Positions 43,631-55,641 of a stretch of 64,000 nucleotides of DNA are shown here, piece by piece. The notes under the pieces are model-generated. The model was not told where the DNA came from, ran no database searches, and was given only the letters and a program-made list of their open reading frames with translations. Position numbers and translations under genes: made by a program. This DNA is from Bombardia bombarda (Eukaryota > Ascomycota > Sordariomycetes > Sordariales > Lasiosphaeriaceae). The stretch covers positions 2,728,001-2,792,000 of the forward strand of contig JAULSR010000003.1 of assembly GCA_030512295.1 (NCBI GenBank), read 5' to 3'. The stretch's first letter is position 1. Each line of letters opens with the position of its first letter.

Positions 43631-43720
43631 GGGTCTGGCCGGGGATTGAACCCGGGACCTCTCGCATATATGCTATAGGGTGAACCCTAAGCGAGAATCA
43701 TACCGCTAGACCACCAGACC
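43631..43720 (-). tRNA. tRNA-Pro (AGG) with an 18-nt intron
   Basis: The acceptor stem pairs GGTCTGG with CCAGACC and has discriminator C, as in eukaryotic tRNA-Pro. The anticodon stem is CTCGC/GCGAG and the loop begins TTAGGG, with anticodon AGG. An 18-nt intron (43667-43684) follows the base 3' of the anticodon, the canonical position for nuclear tRNA introns. A box TGGTCTAGCGG and B box GGTTCAATCC are intact. The intron's CCCTA can pair with the anticodon region (TAGGG), as expected for recognition by the tRNA splicing endonuclease. Confidence 0.95.
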
Positions 43721-44442
43721 AACTATGATTGGATATTAGGTTGAGCGGATCAACGCCTCTAAGACCAGCGCTCACTTTTGACGGTCATTATCACTGCGAC
43801 ACAACCAACCTCCCTAGACGCCCAATCTTGCGTGGTCTGAACGACAATGACTATGAAACAACATGGATACAGAAAATAATTTGATATGACAGCATAAGTA
43901 GTCTCTCATTTGTACTATTGAATTTCTTGACAAACTATTGCGACAAGCCAGTTCAACCTCACCAGACCATGTCCCTCCTGGCATGAACCAAAAGCTCAGT
44001 TGCACAAATGCAATTATTCCGTGAAATGAGATTTCTTGAAACGTTGAATAATGATTGATCCTTGTATGCTACGCCTTTCTATCGCCCTTGTATGTATGCT
44101 ATGTATGCATGAGAATGCCGTGAATGAGTAACAAAACTCCTAAACCGAATGAGTGAATGTCTGTGTAATGAACCCCCAACCTCAGACCGTCCTGCGCGCC
44201 AAAACAAAGCCACCTTCCCGTCCTCCCCGGTTAAAAAAAGAGCATCAACGCCGTGATATACCCAGCCAACCAGCTCACCGAGCGCCCGATACCATTGCAA
44301 ACGAATGAAAAGCTGAAAAGACCGTAATCCCCTGTCCGAGAGAGTGAGAGACAGAGAGAAATGCAAACAATCGCTCCAAATGCAACAAACCAAAGCCAAC
44401 CAAACCACCAGGGCCAGGCTCGAATAAAACCACCGCTCTCAT
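43721..44442. other. Intergenic region
   Basis: Upstream flank of tRNA-Pro and 3' flank of the secreted-protein gene. No feature supported. Confidence 0.5.
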
Positions 44443-44982
44443 CTACTTGCCCGCGTTCCCCACACTCGCCGGCAACACCCCAAACTCGCCCGTCCTCTGC
44501 TGGTTAATCAGGGTCGGGAACGACACGCCCGGGCAGCCCTTGCCCAGGGTGCCGCTCAGGCTCTGCATGACCTGGATCATGGCGGTCGCGCGCTGCTTGT
44601 TGGTGTTTGGCGACTTGTCGCTCGCGTCGTTGAACTTGGCCAGCGTGATGGGCGTCTTGATGGAAGGGTTCGGGAAGAAGCCTTGGGTGAGGGCGGCGTT
44701 GAGGCCGCCGAGGAACTTGGCGTCGTCGCGGGCGGGCGGGCAGTTGCAGGGGATCAGGGCGCCGTTGATGCCGGTGCAGGTGACCGAGTCGACGCGGCCT
44801 TGGTTGGCGACGACGCCGAAGGAGGGGGGGATGAATTGCGGGTCGACGGCGCCGAAGGAGCCGCCGGCCTGGGGGACGGGCTCGGGCGCGGGCGCGGGCT
44901 CGGCGTGGCGGCAGCGGATGGTGCCTGCTGAGGCGGTGGCGGCCATGGTGGCGAGGAGGGTGATGAGGGTTGATGGATGCAT
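44443..44982 (-). CDS. Small secreted protein, fungal-specific family
   Basis: 179 residues from ATG 44982, single exon. Signal peptide MHPSTLITLLATMAATASAG, then a short Pro/Ala/Glu segment (AEPAPAPEPVPQAGG), then a domain with DPQFIPPSFGVVANQGRVDS, CTGINGALIPCNCPPARDD, NTNKQRATAMIQVMQ and FPTLINQQRTG. The pattern (IPC-x-CPP, TNK-x-RA, QQRTG) is one I associate with a secreted family common in plant-associated and saprotrophic ascomycetes, of unknown function. Even cysteine number suggests disulfides. The frame could start further upstream (45099), but the signal peptide decides for 44982. Strong GC third-position bias. Confidence 0.85.
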   Translation of the reverse strand: MHPSTLITLLATMAATASAGTIRCRHAEPAPAPEPVPQAGGSFGAVDPQFIPPSFGVVANQGRVDSVTCTGINGALIPCNCPPARDDAKFLGGLNAALTQGFFPNPSIKTPITLAKFNDASDKSPNTNKQRATAMIQVMQSLSGTLGKGCPGVSFPTLINQQRTGEFGVLPASVGNAGK

Positions 44983-46395
44983 TGTGATGGTGATGTTTGG
45001 AATTTCTATGAAGGAATGTGTGGTGGTGGTTGACTTGATGTCCGAGTGGTTGGTGGAGATAGTGACTGTTTGTGAAGGAATGTGTGTGAGATGGGCCACC
45101 AGTGGCTATTGAAGAATGAAAAGACTGTTGATGCTCAGTGAATGAGTGACTGATGCAAATCAAAAATTCCCAGATCGGCGTGATGCACGGCATATATGTA
45201 CTTCTCCCGTCCTCCCATGATTGCCGCGTCGACATGGCAGATCGGAAACATTCTGAGCGACCCGAGGGCTGCTGTGGCCACCAACCAACCAGGTCCTCAC
45301 ATGGTGCATCGCGAGATCTGATCCATGTCCCGATTGCCGGTTTGGGCGACGCATCAAAGTCGTTTATTGTGGTGCGTTGAGCAGTTTCCAATGAGAAACT
45401 GTATACGGCAATTCTCAACTACCGTCTGGTTGTTTCAGAAACGATGCGGCGGCTACATGTGAGCAAGGATGTAACGCAGGTCTTTAGCCCAGAGACCTTA
45501 TTATCGTGTGTTATAGGCTGTGGTAAGCGCTGAGTGTTGCAATTGTTGCGACAACCCCTGACGGCGTACATGTCTGTCCCCATGGCCGATGCAGGCCGAT
45601 GCAGGCCGACGACCCGTTATCTGGGCCCCCTTCGGAACGCACCGCGCTTGATGGAACTCTCTCAGGCATCTCGTGTACCGCCTGTTTGGTTGTGGTTGGG
45701 TGTGGGGAAGCCATGGCCGGCAAGGAGCCCCCAGACGCTCTTGCCAACTGCCCCTGGGCGCCAAGAAGTGACAGACAGGGCCGCTCTCGGACTGCTCACT
45801 GGCCAGGGAGTCGACAGCCGCGAATGAAACCCGACGCAGGCTCCAACCCGAGAGCTATGACAGTGACGTCGTCGGTCGAGTGATTATTAAGGTACCTACT
45901 TAAAGATTTCTGTGCGATTTCGCCGCGGAGCGCCACGGAGGCTTGGCCAAGTCCACGGAAGCTTCACCAACCCCGCAAATTCCGCCAAAAACTCCAAGTC
46001 CCAACATCCGTAAGATTTTTACATTGGCAGTCCAAACTTAGTAACTCTACTTTTCCCAATTGTTGTCTATTCCTACTAATCCATTTCAGGGTCGTGACCC
46101 TGGAAATGCTGTTGGCTTCCCGAGCACCAATTCCTTTGGTGTTGACTGAGACGGTGGAGAAGCAGCCAATGACATCGCTTGTCACAATTGACAATGTTCT
46201 GTTTTCGTCCTGCAGCACCCATGACCCAAAATGTGGCGTGCGGGGAAGCCGAGGATCCTAACTCCATTACTGTTGGTATAATATTGAAGAGTACATATAA
46301 AGAGACCATAAAGAGGAATAACATCACCAGTCCCCATCAATATCAATCTCATATCCCCATCCATCCTTCACCAAATCACCCCAGAAAATCACACA
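44983..46395. other. Intergenic region between divergent genes
   Basis: About 1.4 kb shared upstream region of the secreted-protein gene and the alpha/beta hydrolase gene. A TATA-like ATATAAAG at about 46295 lies some 100 bases before the hydrolase ATG. No gene supported. Confidence 0.55.
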
Positions 46396-47263
46396 ATGTC
46401 CACCTTACCCCCTATCGCCATCCTCATCGTCCCCGGCTCCTTCACCTACCCCGACCTCTATAACCCCATCACCGACCCCATCACCGCCAGGGGCTACGAG
46501 ATCAAGACCATCGCTCTCCGCAGCGCCGGCCCGGCCCCAGGGCAGCCGCGCGAGAACAACAGCTCATCCCCTCCCACCCTCTACGACGACGCCGCCTACA
46601 TCTCGGCTGAGATAGAGAAGCTCGCTGACCAGGGCAAGCACGTCATCCTCATCGGCCACTCGTACGGCGGCGCCGCCGCCAGCGAGAGCGTGCGCGGCCT
46701 GCGCCTCGACGAGCGCCGCAAGCAGGGAAAGCCCGGCGGCATTGCCCGGCTCGCCTACATCACCTCGCTGGTGCCCGCTGTAGGCAGGTCGGCTGCCGAG
46801 GTCATGCAAGATACGTCGAACGGGGGGATGATGGTTCCTGATGTTTGTTTTCTCTCCCTACCTTGAGGATATGTGATGCTGACACGAGAAAAAAAAGGAA
46901 AACGGCTGGCTCCACTTCCCCAGCCACGCTGAGACCGCCGCCATCTCCTTCTCGGACCTGCCGCCGGACGAGGGCATTGCCTGGGTGGGCCGCTTCTCGC
47001 TGCACTCGGCTGCTGCCTTTGGCACACCCTTGACGCACGCCGGCTACACTGACGTGCCTGTCGAGTATCTGATCTGCGAGCTTGACCGGGCCATCCCCGC
47101 GAAGGTGCAGCGGGATGGGATTGCGCTGATTGAGCAGGTTAGCGGGAGGAAGGTGAGGGTTGCGAGTATCCAGGCCGGGCACGTGCCGATGGCGTCGAAG
47201 CTGGAGGAGACGATTGAGTGGTTTGTTGGGTTGGTGGAGAGGACTAGGACGGGGGACGTTTGA
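46396..47263 (+). CDS. Alpha/beta hydrolase
   Basis: Soluble esterase-type hydrolase of unknown substrate. Model: exons 46396-46842 and 46898-47263, phase 0; 270 residues. The N-terminus PPIAILIVPGSFTYPDLY places the oxyanion-hole strand. The nucleophile elbow is GHSYGG (Ser near residue 91). The later VPVEYLICELDRAIP supplies the acidic residue and IQAGHVPMASK the catalytic His, so the triad is complete. The family resembles plant salicylate/methyl-ester hydrolase-like fungal proteins (Abhydrolase_6). The intron acceptor is an A-run ending AAAAAAAAG, less usual; removing the intron restores PD-ENGWLHFPSHAE. Divergent from the secreted-protein gene. Confidence 0.92.
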
Positions 47264-47683
47264 CGGCGGCTATGAGGGAGTGAAGGGGGTGTTTGGTGAC
47301 GGGAATGGATTGAAGGGGTGGACTTTTTGTACCTGGGCGCGTTCAGTCGGTGTCGAAAGTTCGGTGTATATGAGACTTGGACTAGGTGTTGTAAGATGAG
47401 AGAGTTTGACGGCGAGATACAGTGGTAAAACGGTCCGGCTGCAATTAAGTCAAGCCGTAACTGTGAGACTGTTGCTCGGAAACTGTGACTAGTGTATCAA
47501 CGTGATGCATTTCAACCGCATGTGCCTCCCCAAGTGGGTGTCACTCTGATACTCTCACAGCCCGCCTTGCGTCTTGATCACACAATTTTCGGTATATTCC
47601 TGGTTTTCCTAGTATCCAACCTTTTTGGTTTTTGGTATGATAGACTCAAATATTCCAACTTCAACTTGGGCTGACTTATCTCA
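47264..47683. other. Intergenic region between convergent genes
   Basis: 3' flanks of the hydrolase and the MFS transporter. No feature supported. Confidence 0.6.
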
Positions 47684-49910
47684 CTAGAGAATCATGACAA
47701 ATGATGGATCCCTATCATCTCCGCTGCCTTCAAACTCTGCATACTTACCGCTCTTCTTGTCCTTGTTGATCCTTGCACACCATAGAACATTGGCCAATAT
47801 CCTGTCAACTCATGTCAGCTCAACACATTTATGGAACTCCAACATCAACCACAGGAATAAGTGAGAGAAATAAACATACGAAAACCAAGAAAACACCAAC
47901 AACCCCAAGATAATGGTATGGCCCCTGTGATAAAGCGGGCTGTCGCTGCTCGGGTACACAAAAGCTTTGGGTTTGCCAGTTAGCAGTCTACATACCTCAA
48001 CTTGCTTCCAGCCCATTCACATCATGGCAAACATCACCGATAACGAAGGGGGCACTCACTGGCAACAAACCCTCCACAGTTCGCCACTGCCAGCTGCAGC
48101 GCCGAGGTGGTCGCCCGCTTATAATGGCCTGCCGAATTGTTCGAGTTCCATACCAACACACATGGCACGCTGCTGTACATGCCGATGGCCATCAGACACG
48201 TCATGGCGAACCGCACCTGCGCCGACGCAACGTTGGCAATCACGGCGTAACCGACAATGGCCACGGGCAGTGTGAAGAGCATTATGACGCCTCGAAGTTT
48301 GAGGCGGTCAGAGACAAAAGCGATGAATACTTGTTAAATATTAGTAATGAGCCACAGAATACGGAGATCAATGGGGGGATGAATACCGGTAACTGGCGTG
48401 GCAACCGCATAGGGTATCACCGACCACAGCTGGGCCTCGTTTGCGTTGGAAGTGATGTGCAGATCGTTGACGATGGTTGGCAACTGGTACTCCATTAGCA
48501 ACAGTGGACATGACGTTCCCCGTGATGGTCAAAACACTCACGAAGAGACCAAAGCTGTACAACCCTGACAAGATGGCAAAATAAGCTGTAGCCGTAAGCC
48601 AGACCTGCAAGTTGAAGATGCCCCGGTAGACCTCAGACCATCTGAACTTTTCTTCCCGTTCATGAACCGGACTGTTTACATCGTTGATCAGCACACAGAA
48701 GTCTTTCTATACGAGATGAATCAAGTATCAAACTGAACATACTTGAATCTGTCTGATACAGAATTCTGAAGCCTCAACTTGGCGAATTCCCTTTCCTCGG
48801 GGGTGAGGTACGATGCAGTTGCAATGCCGGTGGGCAGCAGGAAGTATGCCACCAGACCTGCAACAACAGTCTTTATCCTGTCAGTCAACCTCTTAAAAGT
48901 CCCTATCCCCTAATCCCGCCAAGAGCTGGAGCCATAGTCACTTACAAGCAGCCCCTCAATGATAAAGATCCAACGCCAGCCCTCCAGCCCTCCCCTGGGT
49001 GCAATTGCAGAAAGCCCACGGGCCAAGAGACCTGTTAAACAGACAGTTAGTTTGAGACCCAAATCACGAGCAGTGCCATCCCCTTTTGAACTCTCAAACA
49101 CAAGAAATGCAAAGATAAGAAACGTAAAACACACCTCCAAACGCCCCTGAAAGCGACGCCGCCGTATAGAAAATCCCAATTCGTAACGCCATCTCCTGCC
49201 GAGTATACAACCCCGACAAGTACAGCACCATGCCCGGCAGCAGCCCGCCCTCAGCAATACCCAACAGCGCGCGCACAGCGAAAAAGCTGCCAAAGTTGCG
49301 TACAAATCCCAGACAGGTGGTGATGATGCCCCATGTCACCGTCAGCAGCGGCAACCAGACGCGCGGCGTGATCTTTTTGAGGACGAGGTTGCTGGGTAGT
49401 TCACTGTTCACACCCAATGTTAGTTCAAAAACAAAAAAAACAAAAAAAACCCAGATATCCACCATTTGATTTCGCCATCTGCACAGTATGCACATACCTC
49501 GCGATATACGTCGCATAAAACACGGCCAGCCCCTGGGTGTACTGCAGGTTCGTGATGCCCAGGTCCTTCTCCAGCCCAATGATCCTGGCGTTGCCGACGT
49601 TGGTGCGGTCGAGGAAGGAGCAGAGGAAGAGGAGCGCCAGGACGGGGAGGATTCTTTTCTTATTCATCAGCAACATGCCCGTCTCAGCAATCTCCATAGC
49701 TCCCATCATCTCATTGATCCTCATTATCGAAGGCCTCACTCACCTCGTGTCCATCTTCAACAAAACGCGGCGCGTCATGTGTGCCTCGCGCAAAGTTGAC
49801 GCTGCCACACCCCCATCGCCCACCGCCTCGACCTTGTCGGCGGCGCCCGCCATCGCGTCGCCGTCTTCCTTTTCGGCTCGAGGTGAATCTTGTCGAGATG
49901 GGGCAGTCAT
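47684..49910 (-). CDS. MFS transporter, allantoate permease (DAL5 / anion:cation symporter) family, ten exons
   Basis: Plasma-membrane importer of organic anions, vitamins or ureido compounds (family role). Exons in coding order: 49744-49910, 49498-49653, 49135-49403, 48946-49031, 48743-48870, 48542-48671, 48387-48483, 48060-48329, 47880-47964 and 47684-47801. They total 1506 nt, 501 residues, with every phase agreeing. Motifs are FLDRTNVGNARI (helix 1), YIASELPSNLVLKK, ARALLGIAEGGLLPG (helix 4), GWRWIFIIEGLLTVVAG, YLTPEEREFAKLRL, NEAQLWSVIPYAVATPVT, FVSDRLKLRG and GYKR-like NSAGHYKRAT. The typical ending DRDPSFVMIL is present. Several introns have stop-containing sequence, so splicing is obligatory. 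The N-terminal 55 residues are acidic and cytosolic. Substrate not assignable. Confidence 0.94.
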
Positions 49911-51067
49911 TCTTTTTTTTTCCACGTTGGACTACCTAGGCCAGGTTAATATGAAGATTGATCATAAGTGGATATGAAATGGTCAAGTAAAGCTTGACAG
50001 GCCGCTACGCGCCAAACACGAAAATAAACGGCGATCTCCACCGTACATATGCATAGGTAGGCTGTAGGTATATCGTGTGACCGACCATTCAGAAGCAGAT
50101 GTGATGCGGGGCTAAGACATGATAGACAAATATGGAATCTGGGATCTGGCCAGCAATCATGTTAATCGAGAAATCACGGACCTGCCTATTACGGCGGGCG
50201 CGCCTTTATCGCCATCTCTTACGCCGAACACACCGCCGTTGCCATCATAGTTTGTCCGGCTGGCTGGCTGGCTGGCGATGACATGACATGTTCCATTGAG
50301 GTGGACACTGGGGTTGTGTGTTCAGTGCAGTTGGAGATCGATTGAAACTGGGAGCCAGGCAAGTACTTAGAAACATTAGCTGTTAGTAGAGCCGGCTTTT
50401 CAACCCTCATATATTAACAACTCTAGGATATAGATACCTCCATGAACCACAGCGCTACCCAGAGCCCCAACCAACCCGGGGCGTGCCGTGGTGCGTGCGG
50501 GGAATCCGGGGTCTCCAAGGTCACTGCAGGCCCAGGGTGCGTGCACAAGATACGAATACGCCCTAGGACCAGGACACCAACCAACCAAAGAGCTTGATTG
50601 CGTCCGGCAGTGATCGGTCGGCAGTCAGTGATGTCGGCGGCGTCCATTTTCTCTCAAGGTAAGCCCGGCGTGTGACAAATCTCGCAAATCTGGTCACCGC
50701 GGACATGGCGCCCAAAAGAAGTGTGGAATTGTCGTGCAAGAAACAAAGCCAGGGGCGATTGAAGGCAAAATTAGCCGGCAGAGAAATGTAGGTGCCGCTG
50801 CCTCGGCCCCCCTCCCGATGCCGTCTTGGCGCGCCCCCTTGCCGCCGGAGGGCAAAACAACTGCCGACCGACAGTGGCTTTCCGATCGCACCTGCCTTAA
50901 CTTGCTGGGAATAGCTTCTCGGGAACAAGACAAGTAAAATAAGTAGGTAGGTTAGTTTAAATTGTTTTGTTCCGTTTTGGTTTGACAAATAAAAACACGC
51001 TCGCTCCTACCCGGTTTGGATCAAATTGAGAGTGGCATTCCACGTCACGAAATAAGTAAGGTAAACA
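49911..51067. other. Intergenic region between divergent genes
   Basis: About 1.15 kb shared upstream region of the MFS transporter and SCOT genes. Includes a TGGC repeat near 50260-50275. No gene supported. Confidence 0.55.
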
Positions 51068-53044
51068 ATGGCCAGTGTTACTCGCGCATTACGACATGCC
51101 GCGCCGACGGCGATGAGGGCGAGCACCACCCGGCAATTGCAGCTGCAATGCGCCTTGCTCTCCAATGCCGGGCCTCGAAGAATCTCGTCAAAAACACTCT
51201 CCACATCCCAGTTCAGATTACAACAAGTCGCCGCAACAACAGCCAGCAGTCGCACCTTCTCCACCACCCGCAATTGGCGATCCACCGCCTCCCCCGCCCC
51301 CGCCATCAACCGCGGCGACTCCAAGCTCTTCCCCAGCGCCGACGCCGCCGTGGCCGACATACAGAGCGGCTCCGTCATTCTCAGCTCAGGGTTCGGACTC
51401 TGCGGTGTCGCGGGTGAGATATCTCCAGCCGCAGCAATAAACGACACGAATTGCTAACAGTTACGACACCCAAAAAAAACAGACACGCTCATCGCCGCCC
51501 TCCGCCGCCGCGGGCCCGACTCGCTGCACTCCCTGACGGCCGTGTCCAACAACGCGGGCGCCGAGGGCCGGGGCGGGCTGGCGATCCTGACCGAGGCGGG
51601 GCAGGTCGACCGCATGATCATGTCGTTCCTGGGGTCCAACAAGACGCTCGAGCGGCAGTACCTGACGGGCAAGATCGCGGTGGAGCTGTGTCCGCAGGGG
51701 ACGCTGGCGGAGCGCATCCGCGCCGCGGGCAGCGGGATCCCGGCGTTTTATACGCCTACCGGCGGCCGTGAGTTGCAACCCGGCACCCGGAATGTGTGGA
51801 GATGATGGTGACTGATGATGATATGTTGTTGTGGTGAAACAGACACCCTCGTCCAAGAAGGCGCCATCCCGGCGCGCTTCGACGCGGACGGCAACGTGGT
51901 CGAGTACGGCCGGCCGCGCGAGACGCGCATCTTTGGCGGGAAGCCGTTTCTGATGGAGACGGCCCTGCCGGGCGACGTGGCCATCCTGCGGGCGTGGAAG
52001 GTGGACAAGGCGGGCAACTGCGTGTTCCGGTACACGACCAAGTCGTTTGGGCCGCTGATGGCGAAAGCCGCGCGGCTGTCGATTGTCGAGGCCGAGAATA
52101 TCGTCGAGATTGGCGAGATTGACCCGAATGATGTGGATCTGCCGGGCATTTTTATCGATCGGATCGTGCCGGCGACGGCGGCGGCGCAGGTGGAAATTCT
52201 TAAGACGAGGTCGGCTGTGGAGGGGGGTGGAAAGGAGGGGGAGAAGGGGGCTGCGGTTCCGGATGCGTTGGTGAGGAGGAATAGGATTGCGAGGAGGGCG
52301 GCGAAGGAGCTGAAGCATGGGTTTTATGTTAATCTCGGTGTTGGTGAGCAAACCCACATCGCTTTTTATGGTTGGTAAACTGACTGGTAATTCAGGAATT
52401 CCGACACTGGCGCCTTCATTCCTGCCCGCTGGCGAGCAGGTCTGGATCCAGTCGGAAAACGGCATCCTCGGCATGGGCGCATATCCCCTGCCCGAAGAAG
52501 TAGACCCCGACATTGTCAACGCAGGCAAGGAGACGGTGACGCTGGTGCCCGGCGCGGCTACCTTTGACAGCTCCGAGTCGTTTGGCATGATCCGCGGCGG
52601 CCACGTCGACGTGTCCATCCTCGGCGCGCTGCAGGTCAGCGCCTCGGGCGACCTCGCCAACTACATGATCCCCGGCAAGGTGTTCAAGGGCATGGGCGGC
52701 GCTATGGACCTAGTCTCGAACCCGGACAACACCAAGATCGTGGTGGCGACCGAGCACGTCGCCAAGGACGGCTCGTCCAAGATTGTGCAGACTTGCAGTC
52801 TGCCGCTGACGGGCGCGCGGGTCGTGAGCACTATTATTACAGACTTGGTGAGTTTCTTTATTTGGAGAGTGAACTAGAAGTGGTGGCTGACAGACATTAC
52901 TACGTGCAGTGCGTGTTTGAGGTCGATCGCAAGCGTGGAACCCTCACTCTTACCGAAATCGCCCCGGATATTGACGTGGAGGAGGTCAAGAGCAAGACTG
53001 ATGCTACATTTACCGTGGCAGATGATGTGAAGACGATGGAGTGA
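51068..53044 (+). CDS. Succinyl-CoA:3-oxoacid CoA-transferase (SCOT family), mitochondrial
   Basis: Moves CoA from succinyl-CoA to a 3-oxoacid such as acetoacetate. Model: exons 51068-51413, 51483-51767, 51843-52343, 52396-52847 and 52910-53044; 1719 nt, 572 residues. The first 80 residues are Arg/Ser/Ala-rich with no acidic run, a mitochondrial presequence. The alpha domain shows IQSGSVILSSGFGLCGVAD, SNNAGAEGRGG and YTPTGGHTLVQEG; the beta domain shows SENGILGMG (catalytic Glu) and GMIRGGHVDVSILGALQV. A low-complexity linker (GGGKEGEKG) joins the domains. Close homologues in yeasts act on 3-oxoadipate, so that substrate is also possible. The introns have GTGAG-type donors and phases agree. 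Confidence 0.95.
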
Positions 53045-53346
53045 AGTGAGGTGATGGGCAACGTTCATATGGTGATGAGGAAACGGTTGGATAAGGCGTT
53101 GTTTGTTTGCAATCACTAGTACATAAGTTGTTATTTCTTCAGATAGCATGCGAAGCCATCTCTGCAGCGAGTAAGCAGGCAGCACATATAGACAGCATAT
53201 ATTTCAATCTTCCGCCCTTCGACCACCTATCTCCATATACAGAACATGAAACCCATAAATCCAAGATGGATTTCCCATAGATACCTACTCACCAACACCC
53301 TCTTGATCGCTCGCTCGCTCGCTCGTTCACTCCCTCTTGACCGCCC
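53045..53346. other. Intergenic region between convergent genes
   Basis: 3' flanks of the SCOT gene and the AhpD-like gene. Contains a GCTC repeat at about 53308-53325. Confidence 0.55.
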
Positions 53347-54268
53347 TCACAACTTCGACTCCCTCCCCTGCTGCGCAAAATTGACCCCAATCGCCTCAGC
53401 AATGCTATCCACGCTCCGTAGCAGCCACTCACACCCCTCATCCCCCGCCAGCCTCTCCACGCCCTCCGCCTCCTCTTGTTCCACCCCAAACTCCTCCCGG
53501 TGCGTCCCCTGCTCAACCCCCTTCCGCAGCCCAAACACATGCGACAGCACCTGCGGTCCCACGCCCGTCTGCGCCCTCAAGGACGCAATCGCCACCACAC
53601 TGGTCAAATTCCGCCCCACGACTCCCAGCCCCCCTCTCGTCTGCGGATCCGAAAGCAGCGGCCCGTAGTGGCTACCCAGAATGTACACGGGCAGGTCGGG
53701 GTGCGACTCGGCGAGGCGCGCCTCGAGCTTGTCGTGCAGAGGCGTGTAGACGCTCTTCCAGAGGGCGCGGCCGCGCTGGGCGATGGCGTCTGCGTTGGCT
53801 GGGGTGAGCTGGCGGGTGGGTGTGGTGGAGAGCTGGGGGAGGAAGGGCTGGGACACAAGAAAGTCGGCGCGGAAGGCGTTGAGGCAGTTGATGGTGCGGG
53901 GGATGCCGTTGAAGCTGATGCATTTGAGGCCGATTTCGCGGATGAGCTCGGCGGCGGAGAGGGGGTTGGTGGGGGAACTGGTGGTGGCGACTTGGTGGAG
54001 GATGGTTAGGGAGGCGGGCGAGTTGAGGGTGAATGTTGCGGCGGCCTGTGATGGGCTGTTAGTGTTATTGTGTGTGCTGTTCATTTAAGGATTGATGGGA
54101 GCCACGTACCGACAACGCTAGCCATGGCTTCTCGCCGTACTTTGCATCTCTTGCTTCCTGCGCGATCCGCTGGTAGACCTCTCTGATGCGTGGCGGGGCG
54201 GGCGCCTGGCCGGGTCGCGCAAACGGCGCGTTTATGAGCCCCTTGAGCGATGGAGAGAGCTTCGACAT
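53347..54268 (-). CDS. AhpD-like / carboxymuconolactone decarboxylase superfamily protein
   Basis: Model: exon 1 54110-54268, exon 2 53347-54045, phase 0; 285 residues. A core segment, AAELIREIGLKCISFNGIPR followed by TINCLNAFRADF, resembles the helical core of fungal AhpD-like proteins. The canonical CxxC redox pair of bacterial AhpD is not seen (only one Cys near it), so peroxidase-reducing activity is doubtful. Later segments DLPVYILGSHYGPLLSDPQT and VGRNLTSVVAIASLRAQTGV are well-formed helices typical of the family. No clear targeting signal: the N-terminus (MSKLSPSLKGLINAPFARPG) could be weakly mitochondrial. Function unknown. Confidence 0.75.
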
Positions 54269-55641
54269 GATGTTTTCTGATTCCTCTTTTTTTTTGGTGA
54301 TGTCGGGAAGTGTTGTCTGCTCACCAGCGGCCAACAAGGTCCTCTCAGACGAAAGTCAAGTCCCTCACTTGTAGAGAAGTGTATAAATATAGAAACAATT
54401 AAGACAAAAAAACACAGGATTCAAAAACAATTGATCATACCATCACCTCATATCACAACTGCTCAATCATGCCATGAAATGTCAAGAATGTCATGCTCCT
54501 TTGATGGTGAATGAACCCCTTCCTCGGTAGGCTCCACTCAGCGGCGTTCCCTTCAGACGACACGGCCTGGAAAAAGCCGACCGAGGCGCCCCCCCAGCGG
54601 GCACACTAGCTAAACATTAGGCAGGTCCCGTCTCGGCGTCCAGAAATTGTGCCGCAGGGATCCACCACGTTCCCCCCACTCCAGGGACCAGGTGGTACTG
54701 TGGCTTTCACTGTACACTATTATCTCCACTAATACGGAGAGTACCGAGAATGGCCTTAAAATGGAATAAATAGGCAAGCTGGTGGAAGTTGCAAAACCCG
54801 CATCCAATTCTGAAGCCCGAATATGGGGTAGACTCACACGCGAGCACCTAGTTAGACACGCGGTCGGATCCCAGATTTCATCTGGATAGATGGGTAGATG
54901 GTTCGATAACAAAGACCATGGCTGACTTTTTTCTCTGCCCTGAGATTCTAGGATCAATAGATTATTATCCTTGGGACATACATACAAATGCCGTACCCAG
55001 CGCATCCCAGCGCCACAAACCCAGGGCAAGGTAAGCCGGATGGGAGGTAATGTGCGTACCTTGCTTGACGTCCATGAAAGACCGACCAAAGATAGACGAC
55101 TACCCTGCACCTCCACCCAAAGCAAATAACAACCCATGCTTCCCACCCTCCATCATCCCCTTATCATTGTCATACCTACCTAGGAAGAAGCACGACAAAT
55201 ACATAGACATATACCTCCTTGCCTACCTACCCGAGCCAACAGACAGACCAAAACAACTTCTCCTGGCAGCTGCAGGCCACCACCCACCTGCGACCTGCTT
55301 CCCACCTGATCTTTCACGCCTGCTCGCCTACCTGCCGCTCTTCTTACCCGGCTGGATCCAAAAGGCAGGTACTTCATATACATCCGGTTAACTGCTCCGA
55401 GAGCCCACACTAACCCCAGAGTCCGACTGACTCCGACTGACTGACCCAGTCCCACACCCACGCATCCACGCACCCACCTCCCTACCCCATGGGCCCGACA
55501 CCAAGGAGACCCGACGGCCGGGAGACATAATAATCTCTTGGTATAACCACCAATCCAATCTGTTGTTTGCTCTTGTTGCCCGACACACGACACCTACCCA
55601 GTCTGTGACATCCAACCTCTTGGAGGCGTACACACGCGACC
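54269..55641. other. Intergenic region between divergent genes
   Basis: About 1.4 kb shared upstream region of the AhpD-like and mitochondrial carrier genes. Open frames at 54610-55146 (minus) and 55050-55391 (plus) lack any domain. Confidence 0.5.
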
